Part shown: piece after piece, positions 31,475 to 43,199 of the stretch
How positions within the stretch are numbered: position 1 is the stretch's first letter
Layout: each line of letters starts with the position of its first letter
Source of the DNA: Diogma glabrata
Taxonomy: Eukaryota > Arthropoda > Insecta > Diptera > Cylindrotomidae
NCBI GenBank assembly: GCA_963693315.1
Contig: OY856186.1
Coordinates: 301,634,174-301,698,173, forward strand
Length of the DNA stretch: 64,000 nucleotides
Direction: 5' to 3'
Notes under the pieces: model-generated
What the model was told of the DNA's origin: nothing
Seen by the model: only the letters and a program-made list of their open reading frames with translations
Databases searched by the model: none
Translations under genes and position numbers: made by a program

Positions 31475-31780
31475 AAGGTGTTGTGTTATATAGGAATAAC
31501 AATATGTGTCAGAACAACACATACGTTGATCCCATTAAAGACCTAGGTCGCACAACAACATGCGTTCGGAGGTTTTAATAAACCCCTTTTTTATTTTTGT
31601 GTGGATTGAACGTCCTCGAAACTATCGATTCGGGTAAAGCATTCCATTTGTACGATGAACGAAGAAAGAAGTGCCTTTGCATTTTGTTACTACAACGGTG
31701 AGTGATCTCTACAGTTTGACTGTTTGTACAAACCGATTGACGAGTGAAACGGCGAAGGTAACAAAATAATGGTCAGATAA
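31475..31780 (-). mobile_element. Jockey-like LINE 3' end fragment
   Basis: Minus-strand fragment similar to the LINE 3' ends at 53.8-54.3 and 54.6-55.15 kb. All share a CATTCCATTTGTACG-like segment, the TTGACGAGTG/TTGCCGAGTG segment and a terminal GTGTTGTGT. It encodes a decayed copy of the C-terminal tail that follows RT. The 5S-headed LINE is inserted at its right side. Confidence 0.65.
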
Positions 31781-31791
31781 TGCAGTTACGT

Positions 31792-31953
31792 GTGGGCGAG
31801 ATGGAGAAGTGGATAAGTCAACAACATCACCTAAGAGGAAGTTAAGCAACACTGGGAAGGGTTCCAACTTAAACGGGTGACCGCTTGGGAACTTCATCAG
31901 AAAAAATATGGAAATATGATTGTAGCACATTGAAGCAGGAATATCTCGCCCAC
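31792..31953 (+). promoter_or_regulatory. 5S rRNA-like 5' module of the LINE
   Basis: Positions 31838-31892 align without gaps to the internal control region of 5S rRNA as I remember the Drosophila sequence, 41 of 55 identical. The box A-like GTTAAGCAACACTGGG and the box C-like GACCGCTTGGGAAC are at native spacing. The first ten bases of the element, GTGGGCGAGA (31792-31801), are perfectly complementary to 31944-31953, so the 162-nt module can close a terminal helix as 5S rRNA does. It may act as a type 1 RNA polymerase III promoter. It is not a functional 5S gene: the 5' half is not 5S-like. Confidence 0.65.
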
Positions 31954-32003
31954 GGTATGCCAGTATACCTTATCCAGCAGCCCTGGAAACTGGCTAGGAT
32001 TCG

Positions 32004-34998
32004 ATGGCCCAATCACCCGTTAATCCGAAAGGTGAATCCGAAATTCAAATGATTAAAGAAACGTACACTAGAAAGAAACAAAACCAAACAAACCGGAATA
32101 ATAAAATATCGACCCTTAGCTATCGTACCCGGACACGAGTAGGAAACTGGAATGTCAGAACTCTGATAGAAACATCGCGGTTAGCACAAGTTGAGAAAGT
32201 ACTGAAAGAATATAACATCGAGATACTAGGACTCAGTGAAGTAAGATGGAAAAACAGTGGAGAGCTAACAACAAGCGAAGGAAATTACATGATGTTCTCT
32301 GGTAAATCCAACACACACGAACAAGGCGTAGCAATATTAACAACACCTAACGCAAAGAAAGCACTTCTCGAATGGAAACCAATCAGTAGCAGAATAATAA
32401 CAGCAAGATTCCAATCGAAAATTAGAAATACAACGATAATACAGTGCTATGCACCTACCGAAGAAGCTGATGATGCGACAAAAGATGAATTCTACGAACA
32501 GCTCCAAGCAACACTGGCTAGTGCACACCGAAATGACATCAAAATAATACAAGGTGATTTCAATGCCAAAATTGGGACCGACAACACCGGAATGGAATCA
32601 GTCATGGGCAAAAATGCACTAGAATCAACACGTAACAATAATGGAGATAGGCTCATCGATTGTTGTGTCACAAATCAACTATTCATAGGAGGCAGCAAGT
32701 TCCCACACAAGAACATACATAAATACACTTGGACATCACCAAATGGAAGAACCAAGAATCAAATTGATCACGTGCTGGTGAATAAGAAGTTTCTATCCTC
32801 ACTACAAGACGTCAGAGCAAAGCGAGGAGCAGACATACACAGCGACCATCAACTGGTAATTGCAACATTCAAAATTAAACCAGCCGCTGTAAAACACAAC
32901 AAGTCATGTCAGAGGAAATTTAACACCAACAGATTGAGCGACAAAAATACAAATAACATCTTCAAAGAATCGCTCCAGCTCAATCTACCAAACAACGAAA
33001 CCACCAGCATTGATGAAAAATGGGAACAAGTTAAAGAAGCTTACGTCAAAACTGCTACAGATGTGCTTGGATACCAAGACAAATCACGGAAACCATGGAT
33101 TAGCGATGATACCTGGAAGAAAATTGAAGAGCGTCGTCAGCTTAAGTTGCAATTGTGTCACCAGAACACAACCGAGATCCGCAGCAAATATGAAAGTACA
33201 GCAAAACAAGTTAAAAAGATGGCAAGGAATGATCGCAGAAGATATACAGAAAGCATTCTCAAGACTGCAGAGACAGCAGCAGCTAATAGAAATATGCGCA
33301 CACTACACAAATGCGTGAGAAAGGTCACCAACAAATATACAAACACTCCACCAATAAAGGATGAATCTGGTCAAACCCTCACAACACATGAACAACAGCT
33401 AAATAGATGGAAAGAATACTTCGAAGACAACTGCCACCAACATGAAAATAACTTGCAGTCTCCGGATGGCAACTATAACGAAACTATCAGCACCCATCCA
33501 CCAACGGAACGGGAAGTTAGAGATGCCATACAGAAACTCAAGAATAACAAATCTGCTGGTACAGATAATATATCAGCAGAATTACTCAAAGCAGATGTAA
33601 ACACAACAGCAGAAGCTCTAACACCACTATTAGCTGATGTATGGAACGAAGGTAAAATACCAACCAAATGGAAAGAAGGTTTAACCATAACAATCCCAAA
33701 GAAAGGTGATCTAAGAGAATGCAAAAATTGGAGAGGTATATCTCTGCTCAACACAATAATGAAAATACTAGCGATGATCATTCTCGAAAGAATATCTCCA
33801 TCAATTAACACGAAACTAAGAAATGAACAAGCCGGCTTTAGACCAGGAAGAAGCTGTACCGATCATATCAACACAATCCGTATCATCATTGAGCAATCAA
33901 ATGAATGGAATTCACCATTGTATCTCCTCTTCGTGGACTTCGAACGCGCCTTCGACTCAATTAACAGAAGCGCGATATGGAAGACACTTTGTGAAATGGG
34001 CGTCCCGAAGCAAATAGTTGATCTAATCAAAGAAATGTATCGGGATGCTGGAAACAGAATACAATACAAAGGACAGCAAAGTGATAAATACTACAACCAC
34101 CGAGGAGTGAGACAAGGCTGTGTACTATCCCCGCTACTATTCCTGATAGTACTAGATAGTATCATGAGAAAGCTCGATGATGCAAGTCCAAATGGAATCC
34201 AATGGAACACAACAAGCCGGCTCAATGATCTAGACTACGCAGATGACATCTGTCTACTTACACACACACATACGGACATGCAGCAGAAAACACAGAAGCT
34301 ATCAGCCCTTGCACATGAAGTCGGTCTCAACATTAACATCAGGAAAACAAAGTCTATGAGATTGAACACCAAAACGATAACACCAATTACCATCAACAAT
34401 ACACAAGTGGATGAAGTCGACAAATTTGTGTACCTTGGTTGTACTGTAGCAAAAACAGGCGGGACTGAAGAAGATATCAGTCAGCGTATTAACAAAGCTA
34501 GAAATACGTTCAATATGCTTCACAAGATCTGGAATGCATCCGTCCTGTCAAGAAAGACAAAGCTACGAATGTTCAATGCATGTGTCAAGTCAGTACTGCT
34601 ATATGGGTGTGAAACGTGGAAACACACAAAGAAGATCACAAATCAACTACAGGTGTTTGTGAACAAATGCCTGAGAAGACTGATCAAATGCTTCTGGCCG
34701 AACACCATCAGTAACCAGGAACTTCTACGACAGACAGAGCAGTTAGACATTGAGTCCGAGATAAAACAAAGGAAATGGAGATGGATAGGACATACACTGA
34801 GGAAACCAGCTAAAGATATAACAAGGATGTCCCTAGAGTGGAATCCACAAGGTAAAAGGAGAGTTGGAAGACCACCCATGACGTGGAAGAAAACGGTGCT
34901 AGCTGAAGCAAAACAAATCGGCAAGACATGGGGTGAACTGAAAGCGATTGCCCCGAAGAGTCAGATGGTCCAGTCTAGTAGACGCCCTATGCTCCTAA
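32004..34998 (+). CDS. RTE-like LINE ORF: APE endonuclease plus reverse transcriptase
   Basis: From ATG 32004. The endonuclease has VGNWNVRTL, GLSEVRWKNSGE, CYAPTEEADD, GDFNAKIG (residues ~184-191), NQIDHVLV and SDHQLV, all catalytic positions present. RT follows: LLFVDFERAFDSI, GVRQGCVLSPLLF, YADD (34236-34247, residues ~745-748), KTKSM and FVYLGCTVA. The C-terminus has RWRWIGHTLRKP and RVGRPPMTWK. Near 34951-34960 a one-base change shifts the frame; in the alternative frame the sequence reads RVRWSSLVDALCS then TAA at 34996-34998, the expected family ending. The frame as written instead reads through the poly(A) tail to 35123, adding a lysine run. Confidence 0.88.
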
Positions 34999-35011
34999 AT
35001 GGAGATAAAGG

Positions 35012-35068
<57 letters not shown>

Positions 35069-35077
35069 CAGTTACGT

Positions 35078-37039
35078 TGACCTCACTCATAAAACGACAA
35101 GAAAATTTTTGGGAATTCCGTGATGACGCATATTAATTACAAAAAGTAAATTTTTTTATGAAATCTACCTCAAAAACAAAACCCAATGAAGATCATTGAC
35201 CATTTTTCCAAACATCTGTTTAAATGAAGAAAATGAATAAAAAAAAAAATAAAATAAAATAAATAAATAGACACAACAATAAATCAACCAATACCATCAA
35301 TTGTCACTTTGAAACAATAAAAATGTAAAAGGATTTAATTTAGGCGCCAAAATTATTATTTTGCTAAAAATATTTTTAGTCGGTTAATCTTCTTTTAATT
35401 TTTTTTCTAGTTTTTGCATCCTTTATAAAAAAATGAAAACAATAGTAAAAGAGTAAGTACATGTATGTATGTAATTAGAAAATCGAAAATACATATACAA
35501 AATTTGAAGCTGGTAAATTTGTGAAGTGAAGATTATTATAGTCGGCAATAAATGTCAACCGAGATATATTTTTTCAATAAAAGAGTGATTAATGATTCGA
35601 GATAATGAAGATTTCCACATTTGGAAATGCCGTCAATTGTTTCACCAATACATGTAAGATATGTAATGTATGCAAAAACATTCGAAACAGAACGTTTGAT
35701 ATTCATCCGTTTAAATCAAACCAAGCTTTTCTCTGGAGTACCAGTTCATTAGCGAGAGTCAATTTAATATGACGGATATTCACAACTAACGCACATACAC
35801 AAAATTATTTCAAATGCGGCAAATATCCGATTCCAGATTCGATAAAGATTTGTAGGAAGTTGTGACGAAAAATTTGTAGCATGAGCTTTCCAGAACACTG
35901 AATCCTAATTCAGAATGCATGAGAGGCCACTAATACTCTAAGTGATATCATAAAGGATTTAGTCAGTTACAGGAAATTCAGTTACAGGAAATGATGAATA
36001 TCCTTTATATAAAAGAAGTTCGGCAGCAGATGGCGTAAAGTTAACAACATATAGATATGCGAAACGGGAACATGGAAATAGTTCCATACACATGGATGGT
36101 TGTTCCATATCAATCCTTTGCTGTCAAGAACATACAGAGCGCACATAAACATGGAATACGGTATCTCCGTGAAATCAGCCAAATACGTTAGTTAGTAAAT
36201 ACGTTAATAAAGGCAGCAACATTTCAGTTTTTAGCGTGCTACAATAAAGCAGGAAGAGCACTGAAGTAGTGGTATGAGTACTTTATTATCCTAAACATGA
36301 ATGAAGTCCAAATATTTTTCTTTTAGCAGTACATTTATAAAATAAAATACGCATCTATATCACATCTGTAAATATGCAACAAAACGCCTTGAATCAATTG
36401 CATACAACTTTAACCACTTTCTTTGCCATATGTCAAAATAACGCGATGCGAATACACTGCCGTATTCGGAAATACCTACGTACCTAACATGGAATCCGAA
36501 TAAAAAATTATTTATACCTACGAGGTAAAAAAAAAAGCGAGTCGACGAATAATCTGTTATATTAATAAAAACTGCGATATGCAGAATGTACCCCATCCCA
36601 AACAAGGTAAATGTATCTTTTTTCGCATGTTATAAGTAAATGTGCGTTCTAGCAATTGAGAATTGTCAACGACGTTACACATGTCAATTTCTGCATTGCA
36701 TGTCAAACACCGCATTTATTTTAAAACCACCGACACTGGGATGTATGCATTAACGACACGTGCAGCACATCACCTCCAAACTAAGTTCGCGCTTTGTTTG
36801 AAATCATATCGACCGCTTACTCTCCTTCATCTACAAGAACGTTTTGGAAAAAATATAAATCGCACATGGTTGAGGATCGTAATATTCGCAAACTTCGTTC
36901 TCTAAATAAAATATATAAAAAAATATTTATAAAACCTTGGGTGTTTTAAACATTAAAAGAATAATTATTTAATTACTTTAATAATCAAGTCATCAAACCG
37001 AAATGCTTTCCATTGCAGTAGGTTAACAAATATACTAAA
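35078..37039. other. No gene seen
   Basis: About 2 kb of unassigned sequence. Open frames at 35982-36182 and 36360-36605 (minus) and 36663-36905 (plus) show no domain I recognise. Confidence 0.4.
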
Positions 37040-37595
37040 AAACCATCAAACTTATTCTCCATTCAAAATACCAAAACACTAAACGATTTATAAACAAAAA
37101 TAATTTCAATCATTCTCAAAACAGAATTACAATCATTACAACAACAAAAAATTATTCTTTACCCACCTTCGATCAATTATTAATTAACCATAATATCTGA
37201 AAAGAAATAAAATCCTTTTTTTTTTCTTATTTTAAAACACCAAAAACAATACCCAAATTCAAATATTTTATTTTACCTACCATATAATTGAACCAAATTT
37301 TTATATGAAACGCATTTACAAATCTTCAAAACGAACTCAATTCAATTTCAATAAAAAAAACTTCAACAAAAATCGAAATAGTTGCCGGGCAATGTTTAAA
37401 ATTTTCGCTCGATGAGCGATATCAATAGCAACATGCCAGCCATTAGTTGCAATACCGGCCATATTGCCGAAATATATGGATATATTGCCGGGCAATACGA
37501 AAATATTGCCGAGAATGTTTTTGAATTTGGGCAATATTACCCGGCAATGATTGCCAGCCACACATTGCCGTAAAAAGTTGCTCGTTTACATGCTA
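37040..37595 (-). mobile_element. Inverted-arm transposon end, right copy
   Basis: Reverse-oriented relative of 26263-26800. It ends with the palindrome-rich part (for example TTGCCGGGCAAT near 37384 and 37482) and with AGTTGCTCGTTTACA at 37576-37590. The outermost bases differ from the left arm (TGCTA instead of GGCTCCT). Together with the left arm it forms ~540-bp inverted repeats 10.2 kb apart. Confidence 0.7.
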
Positions 37596-37621
37596 TTTTA
37601 CAAGTATTTTGTTAAAACATT

Positions 37622-38872
37622 TGTAACGATCGCAATAATCGCAAAACAATAATAAAACCAAATTCATCTTCGTTTTCAATTCAATAAAAATGCATTTCAT
37701 TAGTTTCCGTTCATTTTTACCTTAATAATAATTTTAAAATTTTCTAAAACTTAACTGCTAGTTGAATTTTGAATATACTATAAAAAGCAAACGAACGTAC
37801 TAAATTTTTATTTCCAATACTAATGAACAGACGTCGTTGTTAATCATTTGCTGAATTTCAAGTATTACCCGATTTTGTTTTGACATCATAAGATGTCAAA
37901 AGCAAAATCACATTTTTGCAATTTTCAATTTGAAAAATTATTCATTCCATTTTTGCTTTTCAAAAGGATTACAACATCCAATAATCTATTTTAATTTATA
38001 TAGATCAATGTCATTTGATAGTATTATTTAACCTTGATGTGATAAATCAATAATATTGTAATTCAAAAGTGATGTATTTAATTGCAATCAAGCAAATAAA
38101 AAAAAGAAGTGTAAACAAAGAAAAATTCCAAGGTCGTTTTGTTTAATTGTTAGAATTGATTTCTAATTTTAATAACTTTTTTGTGAAAGCATTATTTATT
38201 GGCTGTAATTACAATGGAAGATTACACCCCGCTAAGTAGTTTACAGTGATTTGTGTTTTTGTTTGTTCATCAAAAAGCTGATAATTTGGATGACAATTTC
38301 AATTATATTTTCTTATTTTATTTCATAGAAGGATAATTGTTGTCATTAATTGTTAAATCTGCTTTATAAATTGTGGCAGTACATGAAGATAAAGTATCCA
38401 CTGATGTTATCGAAAGTATGAATAGCAAGGATAACAGTGATCGAAGCTATTACCACAGTTAGAGACAATCGTTTGTTTGATGGTTGTTCCGGTTGTTAAA
38501 ACCGCATGGATTCAAAGGCAGATATATAAATGGGAAGTTAGAAGGTCAAACGCTGGTCAAGGGATATTGGAAAATCAAACAAATAAATTAAAACAACAGA
38601 ATATTGATGACAGCAATCAACAGTTACAACTAAGGTATTTATTATTAATATTTATGTTAATTTTAATTTAGACATTACTTTTGTAATGTCGAGATAAACT
38701 AAGGAAAAAGATAATAAGAGATTCCCAAATCTCGGATTCGAATGGGAACGGTCTGTTCACTCCGAATTCCTTTAAGTACCGTAACATTACTATTAATTTC
38801 TTTGTGTGATTATATTAAAGGTCCAAATATAATAAATTGGCACCGTAACAGGGCCAACAATGCAAATATAAT
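37622..38872 (+). repeat. LTR of non-autonomous element, left
   Basis: Starts TGTAACGATCGC and ends ATATAAT. It has the same length as the right copy, and no difference was seen by eye. It contains a second TTGGC-ACCGTAACAGGG block near its 3' end that resembles a primer-binding site. A 64-codon ORF (38477-38671) occurs in both LTRs and is probably incidental. Confidence 0.85.
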
Positions 38873-39202
38873 AAATTGGCGTTCGAAACAAAGACCAGTA
38901 GGAGTCTGGTGTATTGGACCCTTGGATTTGGTTTTTTTTAAAGAACCGTAATGATTTTTTGTAATAACTAGGGCGTTGCCAACTGGTTATTTTGCGTAAA
39001 ATAAATTGTCTTTCCGGTTATAACCAGTTTGGGTTGTTTTACATATATTTTTTTTTCTTCTTTTGTCAAACCAGTTTATGGTTTTGTTTTTTTAATATTG
39101 TAAAAATATTTTATATACATTTGGAAGTTGAATATTTTATATAAAATTTGCAATAACCTTTGTTATTGGATTTCGTATTATATATTTTGAATTTTGTTAA
39201 GA

Positions 39203-39760
39203 ATGTATACAATTATGAGGGGTCAGGGGTTATTAAGGAGGTGTCGGCCAGGTGGGTTTGAGCCCTGGATGAATGAAGTGGATGGGAGAGCGAATGAAGA
39301 GAGAAAAGAGAGAATGGTTGAGGCGAGGAATGTGGTGGATGAAATGATAAATGTGATTCTGGATGAAGTAAAACAAAAAATATTTTTGGAATTAATGGAT
39401 GATATTTATGAAGAAAAATATGATGAGTTTCTGGATAAATTGATTTGTGAGATAGTGAATGAGGAGTTGAATGGGGTGAATGAGGAAGCGGATGAGATGG
39501 ATGAAGTGACTGAGGAAGTGAATGTGGGCTGGCGTGAGAGAAGGAGGATAAATAGAAATAGGAGCTCTCACCTGAAGAGGAAGGAGAGGAGAAGAAGGGA
39601 GAAGGAGAGTCGCTTGGTCGTGGAGCTGGGAGCTTCCTCGACCAAGAGTACTCAAATAGAGGAGCTGGTTGAGGTGGTTCCCATCTCACCGACCATGCGA
39701 CAGGTAGAGGAGTGGACTGGTCCACAGGAGGCCCCTGTTCCTCATTGTATAATTAGTTAA
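39203..39760 (+). CDS. Orphan charged ORF inside non-autonomous LTR element
   Basis: 185 codons from ATG 39203 (a second ATG is at 39215). The protein is strongly charged: an acidic middle (EIVNEELNGVNEEADEMDE) follows helix-prone segments (NVVDEMINVILDEVKQKIF), then a basic stretch (RERRRINRNRSSHLKRKERR). The pattern suggests long helices or coiled coil plus a nucleic-acid-binding patch. I recognise no Gag, zinc knuckle, protease or polymerase motif. The region is GA-rich on the coding strand, so long antisense frames also occur and coding status is not certain. If real, it could be a divergent Gag or an accessory RNA-binding protein. Confidence 0.5.
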   Translation: MYTIMRGQGLLRRCRPGGFEPWMNEVDGRANEERKERMVEARNVVDEMINVILDEVKQKIFLELMDDIYEEKYDEFLDKLICEIVNEELNGVNEEADEMDEVTEEVNVGWRERRRINRNRSSHLKRKERRRREKESRLVVELGASSTKSTQIEELVEVVPISPTMRQVEEWTGPQEAPVPHCIIS

Positions 39761-41812
39761 GACTAATTTTTTTTTAATTTTGAAAAAACCGTTTTGGGAC
39801 AGCAATTTTTTTGGAGATTGTTTTTTGTGCTGTCATTTAGCTTTAGTAATACTAATTGTTTTTTTATTTTGGAAAAAAGAAAACCGTTTTGGGGAAGCAG
39901 TTTTTTTTTGAATTTTTTTTATGCTACCACGTACATATTGTACATAATCCTGTACATATTTTTTTTATATATATACATAGTACAATTTGTTTTTGTACAT
40001 AATGTATATATTGTATATTTTTTGTAAATAAATTTTTGTATATAGATAATTTGTAAATATTTTCTTTTGCCATGCCATTGTACATATTTTTGCACTACCT
40101 GCAAATAATTTTTTTTAATAAGTACTATTTGTGCTAGTACTTTATTTTGAGTAAATGGTTTTTTTTTCTTGAATTGATTTATGTTTATTAGGTTTATTGA
40201 TTCACTTTCTCAGCGGTAGGCCTAACAAGCCATCCATGGGGCTTATCCCCTTAACATTGATGTCGTTCTTAGATCGCCTATGGCCATCGGGGTTATGCGA
40301 TCGAAGAACATTGGTTTCTTCTCTCATTCGGCGAGGAAGTTCTCAGGGACGAGGAGTGGTGTTGCTGTGTTTGTACTTAGGTGCAAACCAGTAATACCAT
40401 TCTTTGCTCAGAGGCTTCTTCGGTGTAATGAAGAGAAGAACCAATTGTACTTTTGCTTTCAGGATCAGAGGCTTCACCTCATACAAATTCATATTTTTCC
40501 ATTTTTCCACTTAGCTTTTACAATAGAACAATTTTCATAGAGTTTAGGGTTTGAAGTCTGGTGCTCGGGAGCGTTCTTCAACTTTCGCATTAGGTTTAGT
40601 TGTAATTTATTTGTAGGTTAAACAAGCACAACTGGGTCAGTAGAAATGGACCTAGTGTCTAATCGTGACAGTTGTGATTGTTTTATTAGGTTGGGGAGAA
40701 TCTGTTCTGTAGAATCTGGTCGTTAGGGGCTTTTCCAGTAGGTTCTCACATGCATTGTTGGAGTGGGCTCGCGAACGCGATATTTCAAATTTAAACAATA
40801 TGGATATTGTAGCCATACTTACTTTTTAAATTGTCTCCAGACGAATCTTGATTTTGGGAATCTCTTATGATATTAAATAAAAATAAAATAAATCAAACAA
40901 TTTTTCAAAAATTAAATAAATAAAATTTTTTATTAAATAAAGTAAATTTAGGTAAATAAATAATTTTTTTTAGAATCTAAATAATTTTAGGTAGCTAAAT
41001 AAATAAATTTTCTTAATTAAGCTTTACGTCAAGATATAAATAAATATTCTTTGTTTTTTAAAAAAAAAAAAAAATAAATAAATATTTCAAAGTTAAGACG
41101 GTGCATCCGATAAATAAACATTCTTTTGAATATTTTTTATTTTTCAATTTTTTTTAAAAATAAATAAATATTTTTAGGGGTGCTATCGTCAATAACTAAT
41201 TTTAGGTATATAATTAATTCTGAAATTTCAGCATATCTGAAATTAAAATAAATAAATTATATTTTTACATATACAATATCTTAGGAATTTTTGTACAGAT
41301 TCAGCAAGGATTAACTACGACGGTCTTTCCTTTGGTTCCTTTACGAGTTTGTTTTTTTATTACAAAAGTTTTCTGTTTTTTTGGGGCGTTCGTTGGTTTT
41401 TTTTTCGTTTTACGCTTTTTTATTGTTTACACTTTTACAGCATACTAGCTACATTTTTTTTGTTGTTGAGATTGGTTTTATTATTGTTATTTGTTATTGT
41501 GAATTCTGGATTCTATAAATTTTACCATCAAAATGTCAAGTCACATCTTCAGGTCATACTTACTGGTTGTATCGGGGTGTCCATGGTGCTGACGTTCGGA
41601 TGGATGGTCGGTCTCAATACTCAGTGAAGTTCTTAAGGACTTCATGAGTGTTGGAACCGGTCATCGGTCTTGACGCCAGTGACTGTGGGTATCTCGATCC
41701 CAGATACAGTTTAATAAGTGGAAGTAGTTCGGTGGTTTTCTGTCATGGAGGGGATGGCGACGTTTTTGTGATTTCAAGAGTAAAAATCTTGGTTTCTACC
41801 TTGAATTCATGG

Positions 41813-43063
41813 TGTAACGATCGCAATAATCGCAAAACAATAATAAAACCAAATTCATCTTCGTTTTCAATTCAATAAAAATGCATTTCATTAGTTTCCG
41901 TTCATTTTTACCTTAATAATAATTTTAAAATTTTCTAAAACTTAACTGCTAGTTGAATTTTGAATATACTATAAAAAGCAAACGAACGTACTAAATTTTT
42001 ATTTCCAATACTAATGAACAGACGTCGTTGTTAATCATTTGCTGAATTTCAAGTATTACCCGATTTTGTTTTGACATCATAAGATGTCAAAAGCAAAATC
42101 ACATTTTTGCAATTTTCAATTTGAAAAATTATTCATTCCATTTTTGCTTTTCAAAAGGATTACAACATCCAATAATCTATTTTAATTTATATAGATCAAT
42201 GTCATTTGATAGTATTATTTAACCTTGATGTGATAAATCAATAATATTGTAATTCAAAAGTGATGTATTTAATTGCAATCAAGCAAATAAAAAAAAGAAG
42301 TGTAAACAAAGAAAAATTCCAAGGTCGTTTTGTTTAATTGTTAGAATTGATTTCTAATTTTAATAACTTTTTTGTGAAAGCATTATTTATTGGCTGTAAT
42401 TACAATGGAAGATTACACCCCGCTAAGTAGTTTACAGTGATTTGTGTTTTTGTTTGTTCATCAAAAAGCTGATAATTTGGATGACAATTTCAATTATATT
42501 TTCTTATTTTATTTCATAGAAGGATAATTGTTGTCATTAATTGTTAAATCTGCTTTATAAATTGTGGCAGTACATGAAGATAAAGTATCCACTGATGTTA
42601 TCGAAAGTATGAATAGCAAGGATAACAGTGATCGAAGCTATTACCACAGTTAGAGACAATCGTTTGTTTGATGGTTGTTCCGGTTGTTAAAACCGCATGG
42701 ATTCAAAGGCAGATATATAAATGGGAAGTTAGAAGGTCAAACGCTGGTCAAGGGATATTGGAAAATCAAACAAATAAATTAAAACAACAGAATATTGATG
42801 ACAGCAATCAACAGTTACAACTAAGGTATTTATTATTAATATTTATGTTAATTTTAATTTAGACATTACTTTTGTAATGTCGAGATAAACTAAGGAAAAA
42901 GATAATAAGAGATTCCCAAATCTCGGATTCGAATGGGAACGGTCTGTTCACTCCGAATTCCTTTAAGTACCGTAACATTACTATTAATTTCTTTGTGTGA
43001 TTATATTAAAGGTCCAAATATAATAAATTGGCACCGTAACAGGGCCAACAATGCAAATATAAT
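41813..43063 (+). repeat. LTR of non-autonomous element, right
   Basis: Same 1,251 bp as the left LTR. The bases before it (CCTTGAATTCATGG) are not a purine run, so no classical polypurine tract is present. Confidence 0.85.
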
Positions 43064-43199
43064 ACATTGCCGGGCAATATTGCTGAAAATATTGCCCGGC
43101 AATATTTTCGGCAACACATTGCCGAAAATATTGCCGGGCAATATTTTCAGCAATATTGCCCGGCAATACGTATTTTTAGTTGCTCGTTTACAGGCTCCT
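43064..43199. repeat. GC-rich perfect hairpin and transposon terminus
   Basis: Arms of 49 bp (43066-43114 and 43119-43167) are perfectly complementary around a 4-nt CACA loop. Each arm is built from ATTGCCGGGCAAT-type modules that are themselves near-palindromic. The stretch ends AGTTGCTCGTTTACAGGCTCCT (43178-43199), the complement of the terminus at 26263, followed by TAA. It is the surviving right end of a palindrome-bearing DNA element cut by the LTR insertion. Confidence 0.8.

Larger units (their letters stand above)
31792..35066 (+). mobile_element. RTE-like LINE with 5S rRNA-like head, full length
   Basis: Insertion flanked by the 11-bp duplication TGCAGTTACGT (31781-31791 and 35067-35077; two more A's may belong) and ending in a 55-A tail (35012-35066). 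It begins with a 5S-like module, then a short leader, one ORF with endonuclease and RT, and a short 3' UTR. The target duplication defines the 5' end exactly, so the 5S-like head is part of the mobilised unit. The near-intact ORF suggests a young copy. Confidence 0.9.
37622..43063 (+). mobile_element. Non-autonomous LTR retrotransposon (~5.4 kb)
   Basis: Two 1,251-bp LTRs in direct orientation (37622-38872 and 41813-43063) flanked by the 5-bp duplication ACATT (37617-37621 and 43064-43068). A TGGCG-starting primer site lies just inside at about 38877. The ~2.9-kb interior has no protease, RT, RNase H or integrase and only one substantial ORF (39203-39760). The rest (39761-41812) is AT-rich, with TAAATAAA tracts. 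Orientation follows from the primer site and the ORF. It must depend on another element's proteins. Confidence 0.8.

Noticed and set aside
31838..31892. A functional 5S rRNA gene
   Set aside because: Only the internal control region is 5S-like. The 5' half does not match and the module lies inside the boundaries of a LINE insertion.
35000..35123. Lysine-rich C-terminal tail of the LINE ORF
   Set aside because: It comes from translating the poly(A) tail and flanking DNA after a frameshift; it is not part of the native protein.
38477..38671. 64-codon ORF present in both LTRs (also 42668-42862)
   Set aside because: It is duplicated only because the LTRs are the same; no domain, and the length is within chance.
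39213..39725. 170- and 87-codon antisense frames opposite the orphan ORF
   Set aside because: Ser/Pro/His-rich composition reflects the GA-rich opposite strand; no start or domain evidence.
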